Shown in pieces: positions 45,673 to 56,990 of a stretch of 64,000 nt of DNA (position 1 is its first letter; the number at the start of each line of letters is the position of its first letter). The translations under genes were made by a program, and so were the position numbers. The notes beneath the pieces were generated by a model. It saw only the letters and a list, made by a program, of their open reading frames with translations, was not told the DNA's origin and searched no databases. Source of the stretch: Notospermus geniculatus (taxonomy: Eukaryota > Nemertea > Pilidiophora > Heteronemertea > Lineidae); contig NMRB01000057.1 in NCBI GenBank assembly GCA_002633025.1, positions 384,793-448,792 on the forward strand, in the 5' to 3' direction.

Positions 45673-48293
45673 TTGTAATTGTACTATCCTCCGTTCTTGG
45701 TGACTTTGTGGCTGGTAGGCCTTGGTCAAATTGACAACATCCATTTTTGGAGAGCAATTTATACTTCTGGTGATCGGATCTGAAACTTCTTTACCGATTC
45801 GGAAATCGGAAATATCAGCTGTAAGACAGTAACTGTAACATCTATACGTGCGACCATAGGAAGCAAAATATCTTGAATTCGGCGGTCCGGAACTTAGGGG
45901 CCTATGTTTCGGTTCCTGAGAAAATCTGACGAATCAAAATGCGAGTTTTACTGCTAGTCGATAAAATTTGCATTTCCGTCAATAACGCACAATGCTGAAA
46001 GACTCGTGGGCGCATTCTGTGACATGTAGGCTAAATGCGTGGGTGGGCGTCATATCCCCCAAACCATGTGGGTGGTTCTCAACCCTTCGCTCGCAACGTA
46101 TCAGACAAATTAAAATAAAGCATATAGAAGTATTTTCTATTGAATACATGTGCATTACATTCATCATGCATTGTCGTAGGCCTATTAGGCCGTTGCGAAA
46201 TCCCCTGAGTCGGTTTATCCTACCGGGGGCGCCGGGAAATAGGTTTCGAGCCCAGGAATCTAGGGGTGCTCTATGATTCTTCCACGCCGCAACGTTGTCA
46301 GGCAAACCTTCGGATTTTTTCGAGTATGAGCTAGGCAGGAAAGGGAGTTCAGCCGGAGTACCGTCGTCCCGGTATGAAAGCCGACAAAAAAGGTCCGACC
46401 AAGACACCTCTCTGAGAGAAGTGCGACAGGCAAAGCCTATCACTGTAATAACTTCCTCTTTTTTTACGAAGGTTGTCTGCAGATGATCTCAGCTAACCTA
46501 TCTGTCATCGTTTTGGCTAAAGTTATGAAACTATAAAGTCCCAGAACTTCACACAAGACTGAGTGAGCGAGCATGCGTGTTTGAGGCAGCGGTCCAATAT
46601 GGCTGCCGGCGAATACAGAGAGTGCGGCATTTCCAATAAATCTAACTCATCTTGCCGTGTGTTTTGTCTCTTCTTCTTTCGTGGTGTATTATTAGACTAC
46701 ATGCAAATAACTTCTACATGCAAATTCAGGCGTATAGGAGTTATAGGCCTACTTTGTTTTCGCTGAAATTTTGCGAGCCAAGGAACAAAAAACGGACAGT
46801 AGAGTGGGACAGGAACTCTCCTTCGAAGGAAAGTAAGGACATATTATTATCTAAGTGGAGAAAAGCACAGCATTGTCACTACCAAGTAGGTACATTTTCC
46901 TTTTAAGGTCTGAGTACACTGGCAACAACTTTCCAACATTCAGAGTAAAAACCTCTTGTTGCAAATTTAGTCCTGGTGTGTGCAGGGGAAAAAGTTTTCC
47001 AACATGTTGTTCAAATGTTGCTGTATTTTGTTGGCTAGTGTATACAGGGCCCTGTAGCTCCAGGAATGTTGTTTTTTAATGTTGGAAAATGTCGGAAAAT
47101 GTTGCAAGTGTAGATCTAGGCCCTGCACTGTGCTTTTGGCATTACCAAGATGTTGTTTTCCTCAAACATTCCCGATATTTCAAGGTGTATTCTGAAGATT
47201 TTTTGGCGAGTCATTTCATCGGTCCATTTTAAAACAAACATTGAGATCGGTCGTCCAACCCGCCAACGACGTCAAGTAGCAATGAGTACATTACTGTCCG
47301 CCGTAGGCAAGAACGTCGATATCACGGATCACTTTTCTTGTTTGGCTTTTAACAGCAATCAAGGAAACAGACCAAGATTCGCCGATTCGTTACCGCGGAT
47401 TTCGAAGATGTCATCATGGCTGGCATAACACCCTCCATCAGAGATACCAGACAGACGTTCCATTTATACATATCGTCGGCCCTCACTGAATATTTTCGAT
47501 ATTATTACAAAAGGCCATAAAAATTGTGTATATTCGTAATGCCACGGTTATGTATAACCTACTGTATGCACGCCAGGGATATGTCAGCATCAGAAATCAA
47601 TAATTGGTTTCTCTTAGTAAATATTGGCAATTACGATAATTTCGGCGAAGAAACAGCAATTGAAAATATCAATTTCATTTTCTTAATGATATCTAAAAAT
47701 TTTCTAAATTATTTTATTGTTATTGGGTAACACTGATATTAATTATAAAATATTCGAAAACTCGCATTTTTTGGTTTATTTCGATTTTCTATGAGGCTTT
47801 TTACCACTTGGAGAAGGACTACACCATAGAAACATCAAAAAGCATTCTACCTCACAACATGGAAAATTTTGAAAAATCTCAAATTCACAAAATAAAATCA
47901 ATTAAATTTCGATACATTGTGATGTTACCGAAATAAAATGAAATTTTCCACTTTTGAAAATGTCGTAAAGACAGAAAACCGGTTTTTGGAATACATCATT
48001 AGAACTTCAGCCAATGTTTATTTTATTTTTTTATTGAAATTTTCAATATTTTTCTTCACAGAAAGTCTTGAAATCGATCACGAACATAGAATTTTTAGTA
48101 AAGTAAATGTACACCGGTATTTAACATTAAATAGGAAAGATTTAAAATTTTATGTTTTTTAACCTTTTAGAAATACATGTATCATTAAAACACAACATAA
48201 TTTGGACTGAGTTGAAACTTTCCATGGCCTAGCTAAGAAACACAACAATACCTTATTAACATGTCGAAAACCGCATCATCCATCCAAGAAAAT

Positions 48294-48650
48294 TCATTTT
48301 ATTAGCGGATATATTTCCTTGATCAGGAATGTACACCCGTCAACAACATCAAATTTTCCAGCTGAGGGAATTAGGCCCAAAAGCTGGTAATTCGCACCCT
48401 CGCTATCGTCGCCCAGTATAAATGTACGGAGCATCGTGCATTTCTGCCTGTACAAGCTCTGTATCATTAGTTTTCTTGCCAAAGCAAAACAGCTGTGACA
48501 GGATTCGCCGACTCGGTACTGGGAATTCACACGATGGAAGATCACAGTCTCTTCCGTCACCAGGACAACACCATTGCCAAAAAGATGGCCAAAATTTATC
48601 GTTCTTGCGACACTTGGATAAGGAGCATAATTCCGAAAATTGTTTCCGTT
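48294..48650 (-). CDS. Uncharacterised open frame, possible terminal exon (unit 2)
   Basis: 118-codon copy of 42928-43284 with two visible residue changes and no interruption. Same stop overlapping AATAAA. No upstream exon assigned. Confidence 0.25.
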   Translation of the reverse strand, partial: NGNNFRNYAPYPSVARTINFGHLFGNGVVLVTEETVIFHRVNSQYRVGESCHSCFALARKLMIQSLYRQKCTMLRTFILGDDSEGANYQLLGLIPSAGKFDVVDGCTFLIKEIYPLIK

Positions 48651-49257
48651 TCATGAAAATAAAAAATTACCAGGCGAAATGGCCAATTGGCGTAGGCCTA
48701 ATTTGAATTTCAAACTTTCAAGACATCGAGGCAGCAGTTAGGCCTACTACCTAAACTAAAGCATGTAATTTACGTTCACTGTGTTCGAAACGTCTCAGTT
48801 CAATTCAAAAATCAAGTGCCCAGATTTGAGGAATTTCTTTGGCAGTATAATTATGTACATTCTTTAACATCGGCCCTGTCAGCTGGTAGAATCTTCCTCT
48901 TTTTAGCTCCAGCTTGCTCTGAGTGCACAGGTGGCATTCGAGAAAACCAGGAAATAAAGGTTGCATGCTGACGAGAGGCCTATAGCTATACCCTTCCCAT
49001 GCCCTGTGTATTAGCATCAATTAGTTGTAAAAGCCTGATATTTGTAATAATGATCTAAAATTATCAGGGTTTTCGCGCTCTTCCTAATTAATTCACTCAT
49101 CGGATATCGAGCGACCCGGAACTGCCGTGTGATTGGATCGCGTATGCTAAGAACCGAAACTCTTCCGCCGCGCGTTATTTCAACGGTAACTCTCGATTTC
49201 CCCACTGGCATCCGATCAGTTCGCTAGCCGTAAGCTTTGGTTTGGGAACTGCCGAAA

Positions 49258-49288
49258 GTTTCATTTCCGATTGACACAAAGTATAAAA
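49258..49288 (+). promoter_or_regulatory. C4 promoter: IRF-like doublet and TATA box
   Basis: GTTTCATTTCC (49258-49268), two TTTC half-sites with one-base spacing, precedes TATAAAA (49282-49288). The ATGG exon follows at 49417, about 135 bp from the TATA box, the same distance as in C1. Confidence 0.45.
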
Positions 49289-49416
49289 CTTCTCGCGTGC
49301 GATGGATGCTGTCAGAACAGCAAAACTACTGCAACCAAGTAGCACACCCAGAGAGAGACAACCCCCGTAGAATATATTGCATTTTAATCGAGGACTTTAG
49401 TCAGGATTTCTGAAAA

Positions 49417-52400
49417 ATGGGTAGGTACCAATTCCTAAAGGGCATTGTAGCTTTTTGTTGAGGGGGGGGGGGAGGGGGGCAAAACTGCACTTTATGCCAT
49501 TTTTCGGTCAAAATATACATGAAAAACACGCTTTTCGTTGACGTCGGGGTCGCGCGGCGCGGGGGGGNNNNNNNNNNNNNNNNNNNNNNNNNNNNNNNNN
49601 NNNNNNNNNNNNNNNNNNNNNNNNNNNNNNNNNNNNNNNNNNNNNNNNNNNNNNNNNNNNNNNNNNNNNGGGGGGCACTAAATTCTATGACAACGGATTC
49701 GAATCCGGGACCTCAAACGTGACAGGCAGTAGTTGTTTTCACTGCACCATTCTGACAGCATTTGAAGGCAAATCTTTAGAAAATGTCACCCAGGGCAGGA
49801 AGTTTCGAGGGCCTCTGCCCAGGGTAACATTACAGGCACGTTAATGAGTGCATGTGAGTAATAAGGTGGCCGGGGTGATTATTTTGTGATTACCAGGCTT
49901 TACACGTCACCCATCCATCATTACGTACGACTGGTGACTATTACCCATTGATCAAGATTGTTATAAAAACACGATATTTGGGTCATCGATATGCCAGAAA
50001 TCGCCGGGTATCAAAGACCTGATTGACATGCACTAATTTGTTAAATGGGGTCAATAATGTTCTTTGTCATATTACGTAATTAGTCTACGATATGTCATGT
50101 TTATATATAATATCAGATGGAACCTATCTTGGAAATCCCCGACCTAGTTTCACTATTTGTCAACAAAATTAACATACTAAACTCCACCTACTATCTAATA
50201 CTATCTAATACAATGCATTGATGAACCGACCTGGGGAATTCCAATTGGCGAACTTTCGGTTCCTGACAACAAATTGCCTGGGTTCTGCCCGGCGTACTCT
50301 AGGTACATTTTCCCGCAATGGGAAGTCTTATAAAACGGATTGGCAATGCTCATAGCTGAACGTGTTATTCGCAATGAGCGAAGCGCGTCAGACGCACCGT
50401 CCTAGTGTAGATGGCAGCACCGATGGTGAGCCAGCAGGGATGATTGCGGCCTTTAAGGCTTCACTGTGACAACGGTACCCATGGCGGAATAGAATCTTAC
50501 GCAATTTGATATTTCGAAAACGTCTCGCTGGGGAGGACAGACCGAAACTTTCTTGGAAGGAATTTACTTCCCCACACATCGTATTTTAACTTACAGTATT
50601 TTTTCTATCTTCATCAACAGATCTCAGGGCGTTTGTAATACTATCAGCAATTTTCTTCGCAAAAATCTCAGCCGTACCTACCCGTTGTTCGCCTGACTAC
50701 TGGAATGACCCGTGCAATGAAGGCAATCGGACGGCAGACGCACCTCCACCCTCTACTGGAATAAAATTTTTTGGAAGACAAATGGCAGGGTTTCGTTTCC
50801 TCAGCAAGTGTTTGGAACGAAGGAAAAAGGAATATGTAAGTTGCTTATTCATTAGCCTTTCTTTAGCTTTACACACTCGTCAATTCTGTAAGATAACACC
50901 AAAGGCCTCGTTTCTGTCGGAAGACTAGTCTGCCGATAGAACTGGTTTCTGGCAGCAGACTAGTCGCATCATTCTTTGTACAGATTTGCACTCAGAGAGG
51001 GCTATCGGGTCCAAAATCGTGGGCACACATTCTTAATCCGAACAGATGAGTCCACTGCTTAAATATGTTAATGAGAACCATATTATCATATGCAAATGAG
51101 AGGGCGAAGTTCAGCCTATCATATTCTCTGTTTAATGATGTAATACGACACCTAACATTTTGGTTCCCGAAGCCACCGTTCGGGCTAGCGGTGGCTTCGG
51201 GAACCAAAATGGACCCCTAAACCCTGCCTGGTGCATTCCCGTAGCCAATCAGACTAATCTGAGTAAGAAGCACTATGATTGGTTCCCACGTTTTTGCACA
51301 AGCCAATGGACTTTTTTAATAATAAAGTCTAGAAATAATGGAACAATTTGATGAAACGGCATTTTTTGTATCATAAGATATGTGATATGATTCAACAGGT
51401 TAGCAAACGGATCTTTACTGAAGAATTCATTGACAGTTTTGCATCCATTCATGAAAATCAGGTACAGTGTTGGCCGACACCTTATCTTCAAGGTTTTCTA
51501 TTTCGGTGACTTTCCTCTCGTGCTGATAGGTTTGACTTTTTTAGCAAGCTTTTCTTTCGTCGGCACTTACAACGTCGGAAAAATCCTCGCCTGTTGTGAA
51601 AGTACTTATAGAGTGCGGGAATGGTTTAACTTCCGCATGCTTTGGGGAGATGGCACTACTGGTGATTCTGTCTGGTGCGTTATTTTCGATATTAGGGAGG
51701 TTTCGCAAGCGCCCGGTTAGGCCCTACGACGACGTTTATCTATTGTGTGGGTGTACCCAAACAATAGATAGGTCTAAACGTTGTCATATGGCCTGACCGG
51801 GCGCTTGCGAAACCTCGCTATTGCTCGCAACGAATCTGCTTCTTATATGTACATGTGTTATGGGTTATTCTGTCATACACCTCTCCGCAAGGAGTGACGC
51901 GATCAGATTCCTACGGGGTAACATCGATTGAAAGGATGCACTTACGAATTTTAGACCTGCAACACGACGCCCTCGCGTTTCGCGCCACGTCCATGCTCGT
52001 TGGTAGTAAAACAGTTTTATTTTCGCAGTTTCGAACTGAATAAATTGGTGGCGCTTTAAAACAAGGAAGTTTTGAATTCCTGCGAGGGTTTGTTGTATGA
52101 TGAAATATAGGCGCTTTACAATCTCACCCTTAATATTCATCGCTACGATTACGTCAAAACGTACTAGTCGCGGATTTAACGTCTCTATTGCAAGGAGGAT
52201 CGCAGGCCATTGAAGAAGAATGAGTATACCTTAAATATAAGTCACTGTTTTTGATATCTTCCTTATCATTTTCAGGTCCAAACCAGGCTCTATAACGACA
52301 TGGACTACATCGATTACATTGACCGTGCTCTGCCCTTTTTGAGTAACTTTCCGGCCATTCCAGTCTATACCTCAGATCTCAGTAACAAGGTAGTTTAATG

Positions 52401-53126
52401 CGTTTTCATTGATATGATATTTTGCACCAAATTTATTTGATTAATTGATAATTATGAATTAATAATTATTAAATTAATAATTTTTAATTAGTTAATCTAG
52501 TAAATTAATTATTTAATTTAATTAATCAGCAAATTAAATTAATATTTATCAACAATTATTAATTGATAATTATTAATAATTGGTAATTATGAATTAATAA
52601 TTAACTTCTGTCAATGTATAATTTAATTATTTCTAATTGGTAATAATTTACTTATTTCACGACGTCATAGGTATCGGCAACGAACAGGGAGTCCGTCACA
52701 TACGGGTATTCGAATATAATAACTATTTCTCTTATTTTGCAGGAAAAAGAGGTGATCAGCAATGCCACCAAGGCCCTCATGACATTGGCAGTTTTTAACG
52801 AACAACTTGTAATGGACGAACTCGCATTAGAAGCGACCTCCTCACCATTCGCGGCCTACTTTCAAGAAATGAGGGGTTATTACCGTGATAGGCTGTGCGA
52901 TTTTCGCATTGAGATGAGTGCCAGGCGTATGGCTCTTCCAACTTGTGTGGACCTCAGTATTATTCCAGACATATTTAGACAACAACTTGACAACCGTAGC
53001 AGACGACATACACGGGATTACTTCATCATCAGGGACTCTGAAAGAATAGTCATGGGCTATGCAGAACAATTTGCTAGGATTTTCAGTGCCACTCCGAGGC
53101 GACCCCTCCAGAAACAAATCCAGTGA
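49417..53126 (+). CDS. C4: secreted four-helix cytokine-like protein (IL-6/CNTF-type, putative)
   Basis: Exons 49417-49420 (ATGG), 50621-50835, 52276-52389 (114 nt) and 52743-53126 give 238 aa. Intron phases are 1, 0, 0. The signal peptide runs through FVILSAIFFAKISA, then VPTRC and YWNDPCNEGN. Helix-forming segments: FFGRQMAGFRFLSKCLERRKK, LYNDMDYIDYIDRALPF, EKEVISNATKALMTLAVFNE, YFQEMRGYYRDRLCDFRIEM and IIRDSERIVMGYAEQFARIF. It is closest to C2; the YFQEM.(E/G)YYRDRLC block is almost unchanged. The gene is on the opposite strand from C2/C3 and upstream of the M13 gene. Intron 1 contains the 102-N gap. Confidence 0.65.
49568..49669. other. Assembly gap (102 N)
   Basis: Gap between poly-G runs inside intron 1 of C4. 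The flanking G-rich sequence probably caused the break. Confidence 0.99.
51157..51210. repeat. Perfect 22-bp hairpin in C4 intron 2
   Basis: ATTTTGGTTCCCGAAGCC at 51157 pairs perfectly with the reverse complement ending at 51210 across a 10-bp loop. Probably the remnant of a short MITE. Confidence 0.6.
51697..51816. mobile_element. Palindromic MITE, GAGGTTTCGCAAGCGCCCGG arms
   Basis: Left arm at 51697 and its reverse complement ending at 51816, with the inner stem TATCTATTGT/ACAATAGATA. Similar design to, but distinct from, the TTTTCGCAAAGCCCC family. In intron 2 of C4. Confidence 0.7.
52430..52640. repeat. TAATTAATTA low-complexity tract
   Basis: Almost pure A/T, built of TTAATAATTA-type units, in intron 3 of C4. 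Confidence 0.8.
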
Positions 53127-54445
53127 TTGAAGAAAGCAGTATTGGGATGAACTTTTTAGATACTGCATGTAAATCTACCGCTCAATGTGTTCTTGATAAT
53201 TCCAGTAGGTGATATTTTACCTGTTTGCATTTGACATGAAAATGTCTCGTTCCTTGGCGTAGTAGGCCAACTCGTTTTTGTGTGTAAATATTCGCTTGAA
53301 AATATGCCCATTAATAATATCTTAATTTATTTGAAAAAAAACATATGATGCAAAAATATTATAAGCTACATGTACATATAGTGGCAAAAATTGAATAAGC
53401 GAGAAAAGATAATTCTCCCTCCATTAGGAAAAACGAAAAAAAAGTAAAAAAAAGAAAAAACCCAAAAAGCTAGTGTGGGAATTCAAATTCAAATTTGTTT
53501 ATTATAACCTTACAAAATAATCGATATGGCTCAGAGTATAGGTACAAAAAAAGAGCAGAAAATTCTGCTGTGATATGGAGTGGTGGTGGGTGGTGGTTGG
53601 TGGTGGTGGGGGGGGGGAGCAGAGTGAGGGGGTACATGGTTATTATTATCACCACCACCACGACGTAATCATTATCCGTGCTTACGTGGAAACCAAATCG
53701 ACACTAGATTCTGAGAAATGAAGGACCAAAACACTTTGTAGCACACCGTTGGGTTAGAACAACTCAGCGCACCTCTGTTACAAAAGATATTCTTTCTTAC
53801 CTCGCCATACTCTGAATTCAAACTACGATTTATTAATCCAAAAATGAAAGATTTACTGACGCAAAATACTGAATATCCGAAAAATGATCTGAGTTATCCG
53901 GCGATAGTAGTCTCGGGCACGCAGAACATATATGTGAAGTGTTTACATATACAAATCTGGGGCCGAGCGATGATTTGCTGCAGCACACAATAAGAAACCT
54001 TTTTCGGGCGCTGATTGGCTACACTCGTTCGAGTTTCTTTGTGCTGCCTGTCACATGACCTAAAAATGGCGCTGCATTACATTTCTTCACCATGCAGACA
54101 GTAAAATGTGCAGGCCTACACGTACGGCAACAAGCCTGTCTTTGGGCTTGGGTTTGCGAGAGCGAGACTGCCTATAGTGACAACGAAGAATCGGCGAATC
54201 GTTCAGAGAAACATTACGGGGAAACCGACTCGCTTTAATCCGAGAAGTATACCCACTGTATAATGTATAAACGCAGTGTATAATGTCACGTTTTGTGCAA
54301 TCGGGGACAATCGAACTCTCCGGGCTTGGCGTTATCTTCTTCATTTATAGGCCTTGATCAGGTAGTGCTAAGATGAATTCTGTATATAATGCTTAAATAT
54401 CAATAGATAACACTATGGCCACTTTAAAAAAGTGACTATTCTTCA

Positions 54446-54866
54446 TTCCACATCCGATTGGCGCGAGGTTTTCAGCCGATATCTTCGCAACGCCTGGGTC
54501 AAATTTGACACACCACACATCAATCGAATTGTCTTTTTTGCGCTACAGCCATTATCACTGTCATTTTCCCTATAAACGTGACAGAAAAAACTTCTTTCCC
54601 CAATCACAGTTTGTGTTTACGGCCGAAATGGCGGCCATTTTGAAATGACGCAATGCATCACGCACACTGCACTGAACACCACGTGGCGAAATGAAATAGG
54701 TTTTGAGGAAGGGATCCGTTTTGCGGGCCTTAGGTGAAAATTGAAAATAGCAGAAAGATACCGACAAGAAAGACAAGTCAATTGATGTATGGTATGTCGA
54801 ATTTGACCCAGCCGTTGCGAAGATATCGGCTGAAAACCTCGCGCCAATCGGATGATTGTGGAATAA
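54446..54866. mobile_element. MITE with about 95-bp terminal inverted repeats
   Basis: ATTCCACATCCGATTGGCGC near 54446 pairs over about 95 bp with sequence ending near 54866 (CGCGCCAATCGGATG, then TGGAAT). The interior is unrelated and shows no coding signal. Confidence 0.75.
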
Positions 54867-54872
54867 AGTGTA

Positions 54873-55023
54873 AAGCGGCGAATCCACTGTCGCGATCTTG
54901 GCTTGAGACGGGGTTGCGATGCCTTGCGATCACCTTATAAGGACTTCCGATTGCCATATAAGGTGATCGCATGGGAACGCAACCCCATCTCAAGCCAAGA
55001 TCGCGACAGTCGATTCGCCGCTT
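54873..55023. mobile_element. MITE with about 45-bp inverted repeats, AAGCGGCGAATC ends
   Basis: AAGCGGCGAATC then CTGTCGCGATCTTGGCTTGA at 54873 pairs with the segment ending GATTCGCCGCTT at 55023. It abuts the previous element. Confidence 0.75.
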
Positions 55024-55154
55024 AAGTCAAAATGTAGACTGCGCAACATTCCAATTTCCCACCGTCTAACTGAGCGGTGCTATCGTTTTTTAAATGAAAC
55101 GTTGTAAGGTATGTTACCTAGCATCAAAAATAGATAAGAGAGGATAAATATTAT

Positions 55155-55440
55155 AGCCCTGTTTACACTAGGCCTACATAAAAACCCGCGTCGAGGGGGC
55201 TTTTTCTGTGGGATTTTTCTGTCTACACCTGTTAAGCCCCGGGTAATAGGCCCGGGGATGAAAAACCCGATGCTAATAAGCCCCTCTGAACTCGAACGGT
55301 TTTTGGAGGGCTAGGTGCCCGTCACAAAATTTGAGTGGTGTTGACGCGCGCCTGGTCTCATGCAGGAGGGATTTTTCAGAGTCGGGCTAGACCCGGGTCT
55401 CAAAAAGACCGGGGGTTTCTATGTAGTGTAAAACAGGGCT
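55155..55440. mobile_element. MITE with AGCCCTGTTTACACTA ends and TA flanks
   Basis: AGCCCTGTTTACACTA at 55155 and TAGTGTAAAACAGGGCT ending at 55440. TAT/ATA lies at both borders, compatible with a TA target duplication. Internal GGGTTTTT/AAAACCC-like segments are partly inverted. Confidence 0.7.
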
Positions 55441-56990
55441 ATAAAAATAAATCAATAAACATATTAAACTGCTCTGATATTATGCAGTATAATATTGGTA
55501 AGTCTAGAGGTGACCAGAAAACAACCAAAAATGTCGTCGTCCTTCACTTCTACCCCCTGAGTCAGAGTAGGCCTCTACCAGAAGTCCGATTCTTTGGCAA
55601 TCAGTAGTCAGTCAGATGTGATGAACGACGTCAGTTGGGTTCACTGGTCACTGCAAAGAGTGATACGAATCTCTACTCCAACCATCCTCCCACAGCAGGG
55701 AAAGTATTTACCACTTTATCCACTCACAGCTATGGGAGGATGATTCAAACTGCCATGGAATGGACTTCATTTTATTGTTTGGACTTGCTCATTTGTAGTG
55801 GTTGCTTTTGATAGTTGTACATACATGTATGTTGTTAACTCTGTGTATAACGCAGAGCGCCGTGTTGCATTTATTCCTTCACACGCTTGTTACATCCCAT
55901 TTGAATATTTGAAATTCTGCCGAATTTCTGAAAAAAACGGAGCTGGTCTCCTTTCCCGCCTTTTTCAAATCTTGTCATATTGGTCGTCGTTATTTTTAGA
56001 GGCTAATAGTCTGAGTTGAAAACTATGCACATTTCCAAATGTATAGAGCAATTGTTTTTAGTTTCATGTTGTATTTTTTAATAGAATTCACAAGTCTGAT
56101 GTTCCATTTCTTATAGTCTGTAATGTGTCATTTCTTACTATAGTCTGTGTATGTTTCATTTCTTACTATAGTCTATGTTTCATTTGTTACTTGGTAATGG
56201 TTGTTTACGGTGCTGGCAAATAAAGCTTGTATATTTATCATAACAAGTCATCCTTGTATTCCGTTCATCGATCAATCGGTATGGACAATGTCTGTACTGC
56301 AGCCAATCAATTGGTGCAAACAGGCAAAAACAAAGACCATGGATTTTTGGTACCGGTACTTGGCGTAATGGGCCATTTTGTCAACAGTGTCAGCTTCAAA
56401 ACCAATTGATTTGATGGTATGAATAAAGGTCCCGCAGCACGCGCAGCCAATCAAATGACGCCTCAAAGATATCTGCTGCACGACCAATCTGGACAACCAA
56501 TGACCATTCGATAACGGCAGCTTGCTGATCAATGGTGATGTGACTACATCACAGTGTCAGATGCAATGCTGTCACTGGTCGACTCACCCAACGCTGTCGA
56601 CTCGTCGTTCAGCCGGGCCAGTCGACTACCGCAATGAGATCTGCCGTCAATGAGCGCCTTGCCTTACCAAAAAAAATCACATTGGCCCAGACGTACGTAT
56701 AGGCCAACGCCTTTCGGTTCGTTGATTGGGATTTGGTCCTTTCTTTATGTCACAGTGCACGTGACATACCAAGCAAAGCCTCTACAGTCACGTGGCGGTA
56801 CATGTACTTTACGTCATGTGAAGCAATTAGCCCATCTAAAGATGCAGTGTTTCCTGACCCAGTTGAGAAATGCAGAAGAAACCTGGTTGGCCTTGGCCGA
56901 AAACAATAGCTCTCTCTCTCCGGTATCGCTCGCAAGGTAAAAAGCCTCGAACAGCCAGCACAGTTTGCAAAGGATCCAGCAGGCCTAAAG

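Larger units (their letters stand above)
43641..49014. repeat. Tandem segmental duplication II, unit 2
   Basis: Copy of 38288-43640. Differences: no CACTG element, but extra segments at about 45,395-45,545 (around 155 bp), 46,530-46,630 (around 100 bp) and 47,945-48,045 (around 100 bp). Unit 1 has the CACTG insertion and one ambiguous base at 41003. It ends at tattag (49014), where unique sequence resumes. Confidence 0.9.
53127..56990. other. Intergenic region between C4 and the M13 gene
   Basis: No supported gene. Contains poly-A and (GGT)n runs at 53,330-53,660, three MITEs (54446-54866, 54873-55023, 55155-55440), and otherwise unstructured sequence. AATAAA occurs at about 56,219. The long open frames at 54,570-54,990 lie within the inverted-repeat element and are not genes. 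Confidence 0.5.

Noticed and set aside
54570-54993. Open frames of 71-105 codons
   Set aside because: They lie inside the 95-bp inverted-repeat element and read through its arms. There is no similarity to known proteins and no splice context.
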